A DNA stretch of 64,000 nucleotides from Methylobacillus flagellatus KT (lineage in GTDB: Bacteria > Pseudomonadota > Gammaproteobacteria > Burkholderiales > Methylophilaceae): assembly GCF_000013705.1 (NCBI RefSeq), contig NC_007947.1:558001-622000 (forward strand), in the 5' to 3' direction. The notes beneath the pieces were generated by a model. That model saw only the letters and a program-made list of their open reading frames with translations, searched no databases and was not told the DNA's origin. Below, piece after piece: positions 7,793-14,819 of the stretch (positions are counted from its first letter, which is position 1; every line of letters begins with the position of its first letter). A program made the position numbers and the translations under genes.

Positions 7793-7820
7793 AAGCAGAC
7801 ATCCCTCGGGACGTCTGCTT
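7793..7820. terminator. Terminator after infA
   Basis: AAGCAGAC...GTCTGCTT forms a hairpin with an ACCC-type inner stem and one mismatch, preceded by an A-run on the + strand. It lies between infA and the convergent araC-type gene and probably serves both. Confidence 0.65.
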
Positions 7821-7881
7821 CAAGGCACTGGCTGGCAATGCTGTATCCGCCATGGAGATGCCTGCTGCGTCAGCAATGAAG

Positions 7882-8895
7882 CTATGCTTTGTGCAGGCGC
7901 GTACGCTCCAGGGTTTTATTGGGACATTCCCCGAACAGCTCGCGGTAGTAACGTGAGAACAGGCTCATGTGCCAGAACCCCCATTTGGTCGCCACATTGG
8001 CGATGCTGGTCACGGAGTCAGGCGCCGATTGCAGTTCTGCGCGTACGCGGTGCAGCCTGACGTTGCGCATGTAGGCGACGGGCGTGATACCGAGCACGCG
8101 CAGGAAGGCGTGGTTCAGCGTGCGCCGGCTCACGCGCAATTCGATGCAAAGCTCGCTGATCGTCAACGGACAGCATGAGTTCAGCAAGGTGAAATCGCGC
8201 ACCCGGTTGACGATATAGCGGTGGATGCGATGGTCGTAATGGTGGTTGATGCTGTCCTTTGCCTGCACCAGTGCTTGCAGGCACGTCGACATGAGGTCTT
8301 CCTCGAAATTCGGCCACATATGCTTCACGCTGGCAGACTCGTGCACATCCGAAATGTAGCGGGTGCCGCCCACCAGCGAAGTCATCAGCCGGTTGGCGAT
8401 GGTGGAGGATATCTGCTCCACCGCCTTCACCTTCCTCATGATTTCCCGCAGGTCGACCCACTCCACCAACGCGGCATATTCTTCCAGGCGTTGTGCGGAA
8501 ATGACGGCGGCGGCAATTTCGGAACAATGCGAGGTGCGGAAAAGCAGCTCGGTGTTTTTGTTCAGCGTAATGAGGGAATCCTGCTTGACCGGGAGCATCC
8601 CCCAGGTGGCCTCGCCCTCTATCATGGTCGGCAGGCCGATGACGTAGGTGTCGGCCGGTGCGCTTGCCAACTGGTCCACCGCGCGATTCATCTTTTCGCG
8701 GAAAATCTGTATGCCCTGACAGGAGACGCTGGTGACCGCGCCGGAAAAAGCGCCCTTGTCCAATTGGGTGTAATCTTGTTTCCAGAAAGGCAAGGCTTCC
8801 GCCTGTTCCAGCACATCCTTGGGCCGGCGGTCGACCAGGTGCAATTCGTAGCTGCCCCGGGAGCCGCTACCCAAAAACTGTTCTTGAATATTCAC
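7882..8895 (-). CDS. EutR-like AraC-family regulator, paralogue 1
   Basis: The product has about 337 residues. The C-terminal third carries the AraC/XylS double helix-turn-helix (ELRVSRRTLNHAFLRVLGITPVAYMRNVRLHRVRAEL; VATKWGFWHMSLFSRYYRELFGECP), closest in style to EutR, the ethanolamine-operon activator. The N-terminal part (DVLEQAEALPFWKQDYTQLDKGAFSG) is shared almost word for word with the paralogue at 11113-12132. GGAGGA overlaps the first GTG (8904), so I chose the second GTG (8895), nine bases downstream. Its promoter region carries the shared 15-bp box at 9097-9111, pointing to self- or cross-regulation. Its position beside tatABC and mau suggests an amine-responsive activator of methylamine genes (inference). 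Confidence 0.85.
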   Translation of the reverse strand: MNIQEQFLGSGSRGSYELHLVDRRPKDVLEQAEALPFWKQDYTQLDKGAFSGAVTSVSCQGIQIFREKMNRAVDQLASAPADTYVIGLPTMIEGEATWGMLPVKQDSLITLNKNTELLFRTSHCSEIAAAVISAQRLEEYAALVEWVDLREIMRKVKAVEQISSTIANRLMTSLVGGTRYISDVHESASVKHMWPNFEEDLMSTCLQALVQAKDSINHHYDHRIHRYIVNRVRDFTLLNSCCPLTISELCIELRVSRRTLNHAFLRVLGITPVAYMRNVRLHRVRAELQSAPDSVTSIANVATKWGFWHMSLFSRYYRELFGECPNKTLERTRLHKA

Positions 8896-9358
8896 GCTTC
8901 TCACTCCTCCGGGCCTGACTCTTGATCGGCCCCGATCCTGGAATCATGGGATTCCCGGTCGAGGCTCCGGTCGGCCTTTAATTTTTCATCGTGTAGTACG
9001 TTATTTTCTGCCCAGTTGAAACCGTCTTTTGAATGCTTGTTCTTAAATTAATACAGACTGGTAAGTGTAACTGTAGACCTTATTGATTTGGGCCGATAGC
9101 AAGAATTGGCAATACTCCTCTGCTCGCTGGATACATTTCTCAACGCTGGCCGGCAACATGGCTATCCGGCAGGCTGGGCGCGAGTTTGGCGAGAGCTTCC
9201 AGCTTTTGCCAAGGATGAAAAAAGTAACGGGTAGGAGGCTGCCGGCCGTGTCTGTGGCGCCAAGTATTGCCGTTTTTTAATAACGTCGCCTGGCTGACCC
9301 GTGCAGAATGACCAATATAGTTTGTCATCCGGCAACCATACAGCAAGGCATAGAGATC
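8896..9358. other. Intergenic region between araC-1 and the HepT-like gene
   Basis: This 463-base gap holds the leader and boxed promoter of the regulator (minus strand) and the upstream region of the HepT-like gene. I see no convincing gene. A frame at 9083-9280 (+) overlaps the regulatory box, lacks a ribosome site and looks spurious. Confidence 0.5.
9070..9111 (-). promoter_or_regulatory. Promoter of araC paralogue 1 with regulon box
   Basis: On the minus strand the box TGCCAATTCTTGCTA (9111-9097) is followed 22 bases downstream by TACAGT (9075-9070), a -10-like hexamer. The same geometry recurs at five other promoters in this region. The predicted leader to the GTG at 8895 is about 165 bases. 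Confidence 0.65.
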
Positions 9359-9775
9359 ATGGCGTACAGGCAGCACAGCCTTCATTATTATTTAGAGAGC
9401 ATTGTCGCGGCGGCGGCCCGTATCAGTAGCTATATCCATGGCATGGATGCGATGGACTTCTACCAGAACAAGCAGGCGCGGGATGCCGTGCTGTGGAACT
9501 GCGGCGGGATCAAGGGCGCATGCCGGCGCATCCAGACCCATTTTCCTTCGTTTGCCGCCAATAACCGGGATATGCCGTTTGGCGATATCTACCGCAGGCT
9601 GGATGCCGCCATCAAGCTTTATCACGATGCCGACTTGAACATGGTCTGGGAGATCGTGCATGCCGAGCTGCCGGTACTGTCGGCGCAAATAGCCACGGTG
9701 CGGGCGCATTATGAGCAATCCAACGACACCTTGAGCTTGTGGCGCTTCAATGATGCCAGCATGGCCGACGGCTGA
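9359..9775 (+). CDS. HepT/DUF86-like protein without adjacent antitoxin
   Basis: From ATG 9359 the product has 138 residues. The arrangement of YLESIVAAAARISSYIHG, ARDAVLWNCGGIKGACRRIQTHFP, and KLYHDADLNMVWEIVHAELPVLSAQI follows the helical HepT-like fold (DUF86), including the family's 'D...vW.iv..elP.L' ending. HepT proteins are RNase toxins paired with MntA-type nucleotidyltransferase antitoxins. The family's R-x4-6-H-x-Y motif is altered here (no clear Arg; H-D-A instead of H-x-Y), and no MntA-like gene is nearby. It may therefore be an inactivated or repurposed copy. An upstream in-frame start at 9308 is possible. Confidence 0.55.
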   Translation: MAYRQHSLHYYLESIVAAAARISSYIHGMDAMDFYQNKQARDAVLWNCGGIKGACRRIQTHFPSFAANNRDMPFGDIYRRLDAAIKLYHDADLNMVWEIVHAELPVLSAQIATVRAHYEQSNDTLSLWRFNDASMADG

Positions 9776-9791
9776 TGCCGCCGTGAGATGT

Positions 9792-9834
9792 TGCCGATTA
9801 TTGCTAACGAGTTTGGCCGCTTATCAAGGATGAT
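9792..9834 (+). promoter_or_regulatory. tatABC promoter with regulon box
   Basis: The box TGCCGATTATTGCTA (9792-9806) is identical to those before the porin and mauF. A weak -10-like GATGAT starts 23 bases after the box (9829-9834). The predicted leader to tatA is about 25 bases. Confidence 0.65.
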
Positions 9835-9864
9835 GGATTTTTAAGATTGTTGGGAGTTCGCGAA

Positions 9865-10029
9865 ATGGGTAGTTTCAGTATTTGGCATTGGCTGATCGTG
9901 CTTGCGGTCGTCACCATGGTGTTCGGGACGAAGCGCTTGCGCAATATGGGGAGCGACCTGGGCGGCGCCTTGAAGAATTTCAAGGAAGCCTCGAAAGACC
10001 CCGACGCAACCTTGAGCGACAAGCCCTGA
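9865..10029 (+). CDS. tatA: Sec-independent translocase subunit TatA (short)
   Basis: The 54-residue protein starts at ATG 9865 after GGGAG. It has an N-terminal membrane helix ([19 protein letters not shown]), the hinge and amphipathic helix ([21 protein letters not shown]) of TatA, and only a short acidic tail. TatA oligomers form the passage for folded proteins with twin-arginine signals. The usual length is 75-90 residues, so this is a compact version. It heads a tatA-tatB-tatC unit flanked by the two EutR-like regulators, not by the histidine genes that often accompany tatABC in betaproteobacteria. That suggests a second, dedicated Tat set, with MauA (17235) as the obvious client. Confidence 0.9.
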   Translation: MGSFSIWHWLIVLAVVTMVFGTKRLRNMGSDLGGALKNFKEASKDPDATLSDKP

Positions 10030-10030
10030 T

Positions 10031-10345
10031 ATGTTCGACGTCGGATTTTCAGAAATGCTGGTGATCGCCGTGGTGGCCTTGATCGTGCTTGGCCCGGACA
10101 AGCTGCCCAAGGTCGCGCGCACCTGTGGCATGCTCTATGGCCGGCTGCAGCGTTATGTCTCCGGCTTCAAGCAGGACATGGAGCGCGAGCTCGCCCTGGA
10201 CAATATGCGCAAAGCCACCGCGGAGGCCCAGCAAAAGCTGCTGGCCCTGCAAGCCCAGCTGTCTGAAATCCATCCGGAGAGCGCCGGGCTGGCCGAGGTT
10301 GAGCCCGTCAGCCAGGCAAGCCCAGAGATTCAAACGGAGAAGTGA
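10031..10345 (+). CDS. tatB: Sec-independent translocase subunit TatB
   Basis: The 104-residue protein begins MFDVGFSEMLVIAVVALIVLGPDKLPKVART, the diagnostic TatB start with a membrane helix and the G-P-x-x-L-P hinge. A long charged helix follows (YVSGFKQDMERELALDNMRKATAEAQQKLLALQAQLSEI). TatB and TatC form the receptor that recognises the twin-arginine signal. The ATG lies one base after the tatA stop, so the two are translated together. The tail is shorter than in E. coli TatB, as in many betaproteobacteria. Confidence 0.93.
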   Translation: MFDVGFSEMLVIAVVALIVLGPDKLPKVARTCGMLYGRLQRYVSGFKQDMERELALDNMRKATAEAQQKLLALQAQLSEIHPESAGLAEVEPVSQASPEIQTEK

Positions 10346-10352
10346 GGCCGCC

Positions 10353-11093
10353 ATGGAGCAGGACGGGTTTCTCAGCCACTTTTACGAACTCAGGACGCGG
10401 TTCATCCGCATCATCGCCGGCATGCTGGTTCCCTTGCTGGCGATCCTGCCGTTTGCCAACGAGCTGCATGGCTTTTTCGTCACCCCGTTACTGAACCAGT
10501 TGCCGGCCGGCGGGCAGATGATCGCCACCTCCGTCACTTCCCCGTTCCTGATCCCGCTGAAGATAGCGTTTTACGTCGCCGTCGCCGTCAGCCTGCCGCA
10601 TACGCTCTACCAGGTGTGGAAGTTTTTCCAGCCCGGGCTATACCCGAAGGAAAAGCTCATCAGCGTGCTGGGCGTGGTGTCCAGCGTGATCCTGTTCGTC
10701 ATCGGCGCCTGTTTCGCTTTCTACCTGGTCATCCCGGTCGTGATCAAGTTCATCGTCGGGACTGCGCCCGAGGGCGTGGCGGTGATGACGGAAATTGGCA
10801 GCTACCTGGATTTCCTGGTCTCGATCATGCTGGCTTTCGGCATCTCTTTCCAAACCCCGATCATCGTCGTCGCCATTGCTGCGCTGGGCATAGTCGAACT
10901 CAAGACCTTGCGCGAGATACGCGGCTACGTCGTGGTCGGCGCCTTCGTCGTCGGCGCCATTTTCACCCCGCCCGACATCATTTCCCAGTTCATGCTGGCG
11001 ATTCCCCTTTGGCTGCTATACGAGCTGGGCGTTTTCATCGCCATGCTGGTGGTTGCAAGGCGGGCGGCAGTGCCCGCCCTGCCTGACGCTTGA
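10353..11093 (+). CDS. tatC: Sec-independent translocase subunit TatC
   Basis: The 246-residue protein has six hydrophobic segments and the conserved TatC features. The N-terminal FLSHFYELRTRFIRI carries the 'H-x-x-E-L-R-x-R' signal-binding motif, the first cytoplasmic loop reads YQVWKFFQPGLYPKEK, and TPPDIISQFMLAIPLWLLYELGVF ends the core. All are intact, so a functional translocase is expected. The start is at ATG 10353, seven bases after the tatB stop. The stop is 20 bases before the end of the convergent regulator gene. Confidence 0.94.
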   Translation: MEQDGFLSHFYELRTRFIRIIAGMLVPLLAILPFANELHGFFVTPLLNQLPAGGQMIATSVTSPFLIPLKIAFYVAVAVSLPHTLYQVWKFFQPGLYPKEKLISVLGVVSSVILFVIGACFAFYLVIPVVIKFIVGTAPEGVAVMTEIGSYLDFLVSIMLAFGISFQTPIIVVAIAALGIVELKTLREIRGYVVVGAFVVGAIFTPPDIISQFMLAIPLWLLYELGVFIAMLVVARRAAVPALPDA

Positions 11094-11112
11094 GGCAGAG
11101 TTCGCCGCGCGC

Positions 11113-12132
11113 TCATGGTCTCTTGGACTCCAGGCGTGCGCGCTGCAGCGTATCGATGGGACATTCCCCGAACAGCTCGCGGTAATAGCGGGAAAACAGG
11201 CTCAGGTGCCAGAATCCCCACTTGGTGGCCAGGTGCGCAATGCTGATGACTTCGTGCGGCGATTGCTGCATCTCGAAGCGCACCCGGTGCAGCCGCAGGT
11301 TGCGGATATAGGCCACGGGCGTGATGCCGAGCACCCGGATGAATGCATGGTTCAGCGTTCTGCGGCTGACGCGTAGCGATTTGCACAGCTCGCCTATGGT
11401 CAAGGGCAGGGCGGAGTTGGAGAGCGTGTAGTCGCGCACGCGGTTCACGAGGTAGCGCGGCAGGCGCTGGTCGAAGTGCGGATGGATATTGCCCCTGACA
11501 TGCAGTAGCGTATGCAGACAGGTCGACAGGAGGTCGTCCTCGAAATTCCGCCACATCTGGTGGGCGTGGATGTTATCCGCGATATCCGCCTTGTACTGTA
11601 TGCCTCCCTGCAAGGCGCTGAGCAATTGCTGCGCAATGTCGGGATGCAGCATTTCAACGGGCTTCAAGCCTTCCATGACTTTGCTCAGGTCTATCCACTC
11701 GACCTCGGCCGCATAGGTCTCCAGCCTTTGCGCGGGAATCACCGCTGCCGTGATTTCTGAAATATTGGAGGTCTTGAAATAGAGCTCCGCATTCTTTTCC
11801 AATGTGATGAGGGAGTTTGTTGTAATGGGAAGCAGGCCCCAGGTGGATTCCCCATCAACCAGGGTCGGCAATCCCATGACGTAGCTATCCACAGGGGCGC
11901 TGGCGATCTGGTCCACCGCCTGGTTCATCGTTTCGGTGAATATCTGCAAGCCATCACAAGAGACGCTGGTCACGGAGCCGGAAAAAGCGCCTTTGCTGAG
12001 CTGGGTGTAGTCCTGCGACCAGAATGGTAGTGCCTCTGCCTGTTCCAATACATCTGAAGTTGAGCGTTCTACTAGGTGCAAAAAAGGGCAAGCCCCAGGG
12101 GCGTTGCCCATAAAATCTTCTTTAAAACCCAT
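11113..12132 (-). CDS. EutR-like AraC-family regulator, paralogue 2
   Basis: The 339-residue protein is a close paralogue of the regulator at 7882-8895. The N-terminal core (DVLEQAEALPFWSQDYTQLSKGAFSGSVTSVSCDGLQIF) and the C-terminal AraC helix-turn-helix pair (SLRVSRRTLNHAFIRVLGITPVAYIRNLRLHRVRFEM; LATKWGFWHLSLFSRYYRELFGECP) are nearly the same. The very similar DNA-reading helices predict that both bind the same site, and the 15-bp box at six promoters here is the best candidate. The more variable middle section may set effector preference. GGAGGGG precedes the ATG at 12132. The pair brackets tatABC and faces the porin and mau genes. No LysR-type MauR gene is present. Confidence 0.87.
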   Translation of the reverse strand: MGFKEDFMGNAPGACPFLHLVERSTSDVLEQAEALPFWSQDYTQLSKGAFSGSVTSVSCDGLQIFTETMNQAVDQIASAPVDSYVMGLPTLVDGESTWGLLPITTNSLITLEKNAELYFKTSNISEITAAVIPAQRLETYAAEVEWIDLSKVMEGLKPVEMLHPDIAQQLLSALQGGIQYKADIADNIHAHQMWRNFEDDLLSTCLHTLLHVRGNIHPHFDQRLPRYLVNRVRDYTLSNSALPLTIGELCKSLRVSRRTLNHAFIRVLGITPVAYIRNLRLHRVRFEMQQSPHEVISIAHLATKWGFWHLSLFSRYYRELFGECPIDTLQRARLESKRP

Positions 12133-12300
12133 TATGTTTACCCCTCCGTATAGGCTTTAATTTCGGGCTTATACCCTGTTTTTATCAATTTATTTAAATT
12201 GTAGTGATCTACTTGTTTTTAATTTTCAATCATTTCCCCTGCATCTAAACCAGCCTGTACAAGCTGGATAAAGAGTCAAAAACGCGATCATCTGCACGTG

Positions 12301-12342
12301 ACTTTAAATCGGAATTTGGCCGCGCTATAGCAAAAAATGGCA
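12301..12342 (-). promoter_or_regulatory. Promoter of araC paralogue 2 with regulon box
   Basis: On the minus strand TGCCATTTTTTGCTA (12342-12328) is the most divergent of the boxes. It is followed 22 bases on by TAAAGT (12306-12301). The predicted leader is about 160 bases, close to that of paralogue 1. Confidence 0.55.
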
Positions 12343-12378
12343 TGACTGTTACCTGTTTGTGACAAAGCGTTACGGATA

Positions 12379-12420
12379 TGCCGATTATTGCTAGTTCGAA
12401 TTGCATAACCTCACTATTGT
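12379..12420 (+). promoter_or_regulatory. Porin promoter with regulon box
   Basis: The box TGCCGATTATTGCTA (12379-12393) is followed 22 bases later by TATTGT (12415-12420), a -10-like hexamer. It lies back to back with the box of the divergent regulator at 12328-12342. Confidence 0.65.
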
Positions 12421-12687
12421 TCCATCACTTCAATCTGTTAATGAATGTTCCGAGTTGAGAGAAGACGCCGGTAATAGGCGATTTTCAACCTGGATTTTTG
12501 TGAATTGTTCCCGAAATTGTTTTGAAATATTTCGAAGGGTTGTCAGCCGTATGGACGCTGCTTGCAGGGGTTTTTATCAGGTCGATTATCGTTTTGATTT
12601 TTCACGAATCTTCCTGGAGTTAACAGTAGATATTTCTCAATAATTTGGTCTTTACATTTTTTAACAAAACTATACAAGGGAGTATAA

Positions 12688-13527
12688 ATGGTGAGAAAAA
12701 ATACATTGATCGCAATGTCCCTGATGCTGGGGGCAATGCCGTACTGTGCAGTCGCGGAAGAGGATAAAAATTTGAATGAGGAGGCGAGCGAAGAATGGGC
12801 GGATTCGCCGCACCATGTCACCACTAACTTGGGCTTGTATTCGGACTACCTGTTTCGCGGGCTCTCATTGGCGCGCGGGCGCGGCGCAATACAAGGATTC
12901 ATCGACTACTCCCACGTGAGCGGCCTGTTTCTGGGAATAGGAGGCACCAATGTGCACAAGGAGGCAATCAATGGCAACACATTGGAAATCGACCTCTACG
13001 GCGGCTACAGCCGCGCACTCGCGGGCGATGTGATCGGCACGGTCGGCTTCCTGCAATTCTATTACCCCGATAACGAAAAGATCGCAGGCCAGTCTTCCAA
13101 CGTGACGGAAGTCAATCTTGCCATCGACTACCGTCATTTCAATTTCAAGTATTCCTATTCCTTGACGGACTGGTTCGGGACGAATACCGCTTCCTATGGC
13201 AACACCCAGGTAGGCCGCCATACCACGGGCACAGGCGACTCCAAGGGCAGCAACTATGCTGAGTTCAACTACAACGATGCGCTGCCGTTCTGGGGCTTAA
13301 ACCTCTACCTGCATGTCGGCCATACGACCGTCAAGAATTACTCCGTCGCCAGCTATACCGACTATGCCGCCGGCATCAACAAGGATTTCTCCGTCGGCGA
13401 CAGCAAAGGCTGGAACGCCGGGTTGTTGTATCACGCGACCGATGCAAACGACGACTGGTATGTGACCGCGAGCGGCTACAAGACCGGGGGCAACAGGTTC
13501 TTTGGTTACGTCAAGCGCACATTCTAG
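12688..13527 (+). CDS. TorF-family putative outer-membrane porin
   Basis: The 279-residue protein starts with a Sec signal (MVRKNTLIAMSLMLGAMPYCAVAEE). The mature part opens HHVTTNLGLYSDYLFRGLSLARGRGAIQGFIDYSH, the characteristic start of the TIGR02001/TorF family. Alternating amphipathic strands follow, ending in RFFGYVKRTF with a C-terminal aromatic residue as in outer-membrane barrels. AAGGGAG precedes the ATG. Because its promoter carries the same box as mauF and tatA, it may provide methylamine or another amine with a route across the outer membrane (inference). The family is otherwise poorly characterised. Confidence 0.8.
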   Translation: MVRKNTLIAMSLMLGAMPYCAVAEEDKNLNEEASEEWADSPHHVTTNLGLYSDYLFRGLSLARGRGAIQGFIDYSHVSGLFLGIGGTNVHKEAINGNTLEIDLYGGYSRALAGDVIGTVGFLQFYYPDNEKIAGQSSNVTEVNLAIDYRHFNFKYSYSLTDWFGTNTASYGNTQVGRHTTGTGDSKGSNYAEFNYNDALPFWGLNLYLHVGHTTVKNYSVASYTDYAAGINKDFSVGDSKGWNAGLLYHATDANDDWYVTASGYKTGGNRFFGYVKRTF

Positions 13528-13906
13528 GCAGATAGGGACGGTGCAGGCTGGATAGGGCGGGTTTCGCCCAGCGGCCCACCGTTCGATGATGCTCCGCGAT
13601 TTGAATAAGGTTTGCAGCATATCCATTTCCTGCCATGCGGTATTTCTTGTTGCGCCTATCCCTCCGGAAGCCATCCCGACGCGGCTCAATGCTTATCGAA
13701 ATGGGTGCCTATGGCCGGATTTGCCCAAATGGGCCGCATGGAAAAAGCCGCCAATAGAAAGAATCGGCAAGACTTGTTTTCGATGCGCAGGATATGCCGA
13801 TTATTGCTACGGCGCCGAAAGGGGCGGCGATATAGTGGCGCCGTGTCATTTACAAATTATTAACAATTTCTTTAACAAGAGGCCAATCGGCCTAAGAGGA
13901 GGAAAC
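13528..13906. other. Intergenic region upstream of mauF
   Basis: This 379-base gap holds a possible weak terminator for the porin (GGGCG/CGCCC at 13555-13569), the boxed mau promoter and the mauF leader. No gene is visible. An upstream extension of the mauF frame to 13586 crosses the promoter and is not credible. Confidence 0.5.
13755..13836 (+). promoter_or_regulatory. mau operon promoter with two opposed regulon boxes
   Basis: TGCCGATTATTGCTA (13795-13809) precedes the -10 TATAGT (13831-13836) by 22 bases. A second copy, TGCCGATTCTTTCTA, lies on the opposite strand at 13769-13755. The promoter-proximal box occupies the -35 position, as expected for class II activation. The leader to the mauF GTG is about 65 bases. 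Confidence 0.7.
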
Positions 13907-14758
13907 GTGAGTATAGACGCCAAACTCTCTCGTCAGGCATCCGGCAGCAAAGCTGGTGTCGCCTGCGTGCCTGACGCGTACAGTTTTTCCGAGGCGCGAT
14001 CGCCCGGCACGCGTTTTGCGCTGATGCTGTCCGCAGTTGCGGCCGGCCTGGCAGGTGGCGCCATGCTGCATTCTGCAATGTCAGCGACAAGCGCACTGAC
14101 CGGATTGTTCATCGTGCTGGCCCTGGCTGGCGGTTTTTTGTCCACCTGGTCGCCATGCGGCTATTCCAGCCTGAGCCTGTTGCGTCCTGCCGGGCGCTAT
14201 TCGTTTGCTTCCGTGCTGCGTTGGTCGCCGACCTTCTTCACGCATGCGCTGGGTTATGCGATTGGCGCGGTGGTACTGGGCGGGGCATTGGGCATGGCGG
14301 GCTGGCTGCTGTTCTCGTCCCTGCCTTTCAGCTACATGGTCGCAGGCATGGCGGTGCTGGCGCTGGGATATGGCGCGCACCAGTTCGGCTTCATGAAGAT
14401 GCCTTATCCGCAGCGCCGCGCGCAGGTGCCGCATGATGCCCGCTTCCGCTTCCGTTCTTCCGTGATCGGCCTGTTGTACGGCTATGCACTGGGCATGAAT
14501 TACCTGACCTATGTGCAGACCCCGATCCTCTACATCGTCACCGGCGTCGCGCTGTTCTGCGGCGACGTGAAGACCGCGATCGTGATTATCGGCATCTTCA
14601 ATATCGGCCGCTGCCTGCCTGTCGCCGTGAATTTCCTGCCGGTCAAGAACGTGACGGTGCAGGTATGGCTGGCCCGTTGGCAGGAACGCGCTGTCGAGGT
14701 GGACGGTTTCCTTCTGCTGTCTGTCGGCTCCGCTGCATTGATGCTGCTGGTGCTGTAA
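13907..14758 (+). CDS. mauF: Methylamine utilization protein MauF
   Basis: The 283-residue integral membrane protein has several hydrophobic helices, beginning at about residue 40, and the motif STWSPCGYSSLSLLRP. That segment is typical of MauF and recalls CcdA/DsbD-like thiol-electron carriers. MauF is needed for methylamine dehydrogenase formation; its exact step is unsettled. I chose GTG 13907 because AAGAGGAGG lies six bases upstream. It is the first gene of the mauFBEDAGLMN operon and sits directly behind the boxed promoter. Confidence 0.92.
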   Translation: MSIDAKLSRQASGSKAGVACVPDAYSFSEARSPGTRFALMLSAVAAGLAGGAMLHSAMSATSALTGLFIVLALAGGFLSTWSPCGYSSLSLLRPAGRYSFASVLRWSPTFFTHALGYAIGAVVLGGALGMAGWLLFSSLPFSYMVAGMAVLALGYGAHQFGFMKMPYPQRRAQVPHDARFRFRSSVIGLLYGYALGMNYLTYVQTPILYIVTGVALFCGDVKTAIVIIGIFNIGRCLPVAVNFLPVKNVTVQVWLARWQERAVEVDGFLLLSVGSAALMLLVL

Positions 14759-14819
14759 GGGCAGGGGTTTAGTGAAGTAGAAGTGCATTGATAAAACATT
14801 AATAATGTCTGGAGGAAAT

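Larger units (their letters stand above)
12133..12687. other. Divergent regulatory region between araC-2 and the porin
   Basis: This 555-base AT-rich gap contains the two boxed promoters and long predicted leaders on both sides (about 160 bases for araC-2, about 260 for the porin). I see no gene in it. The porin leader contains no clear riboswitch or hairpin. Confidence 0.5.
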
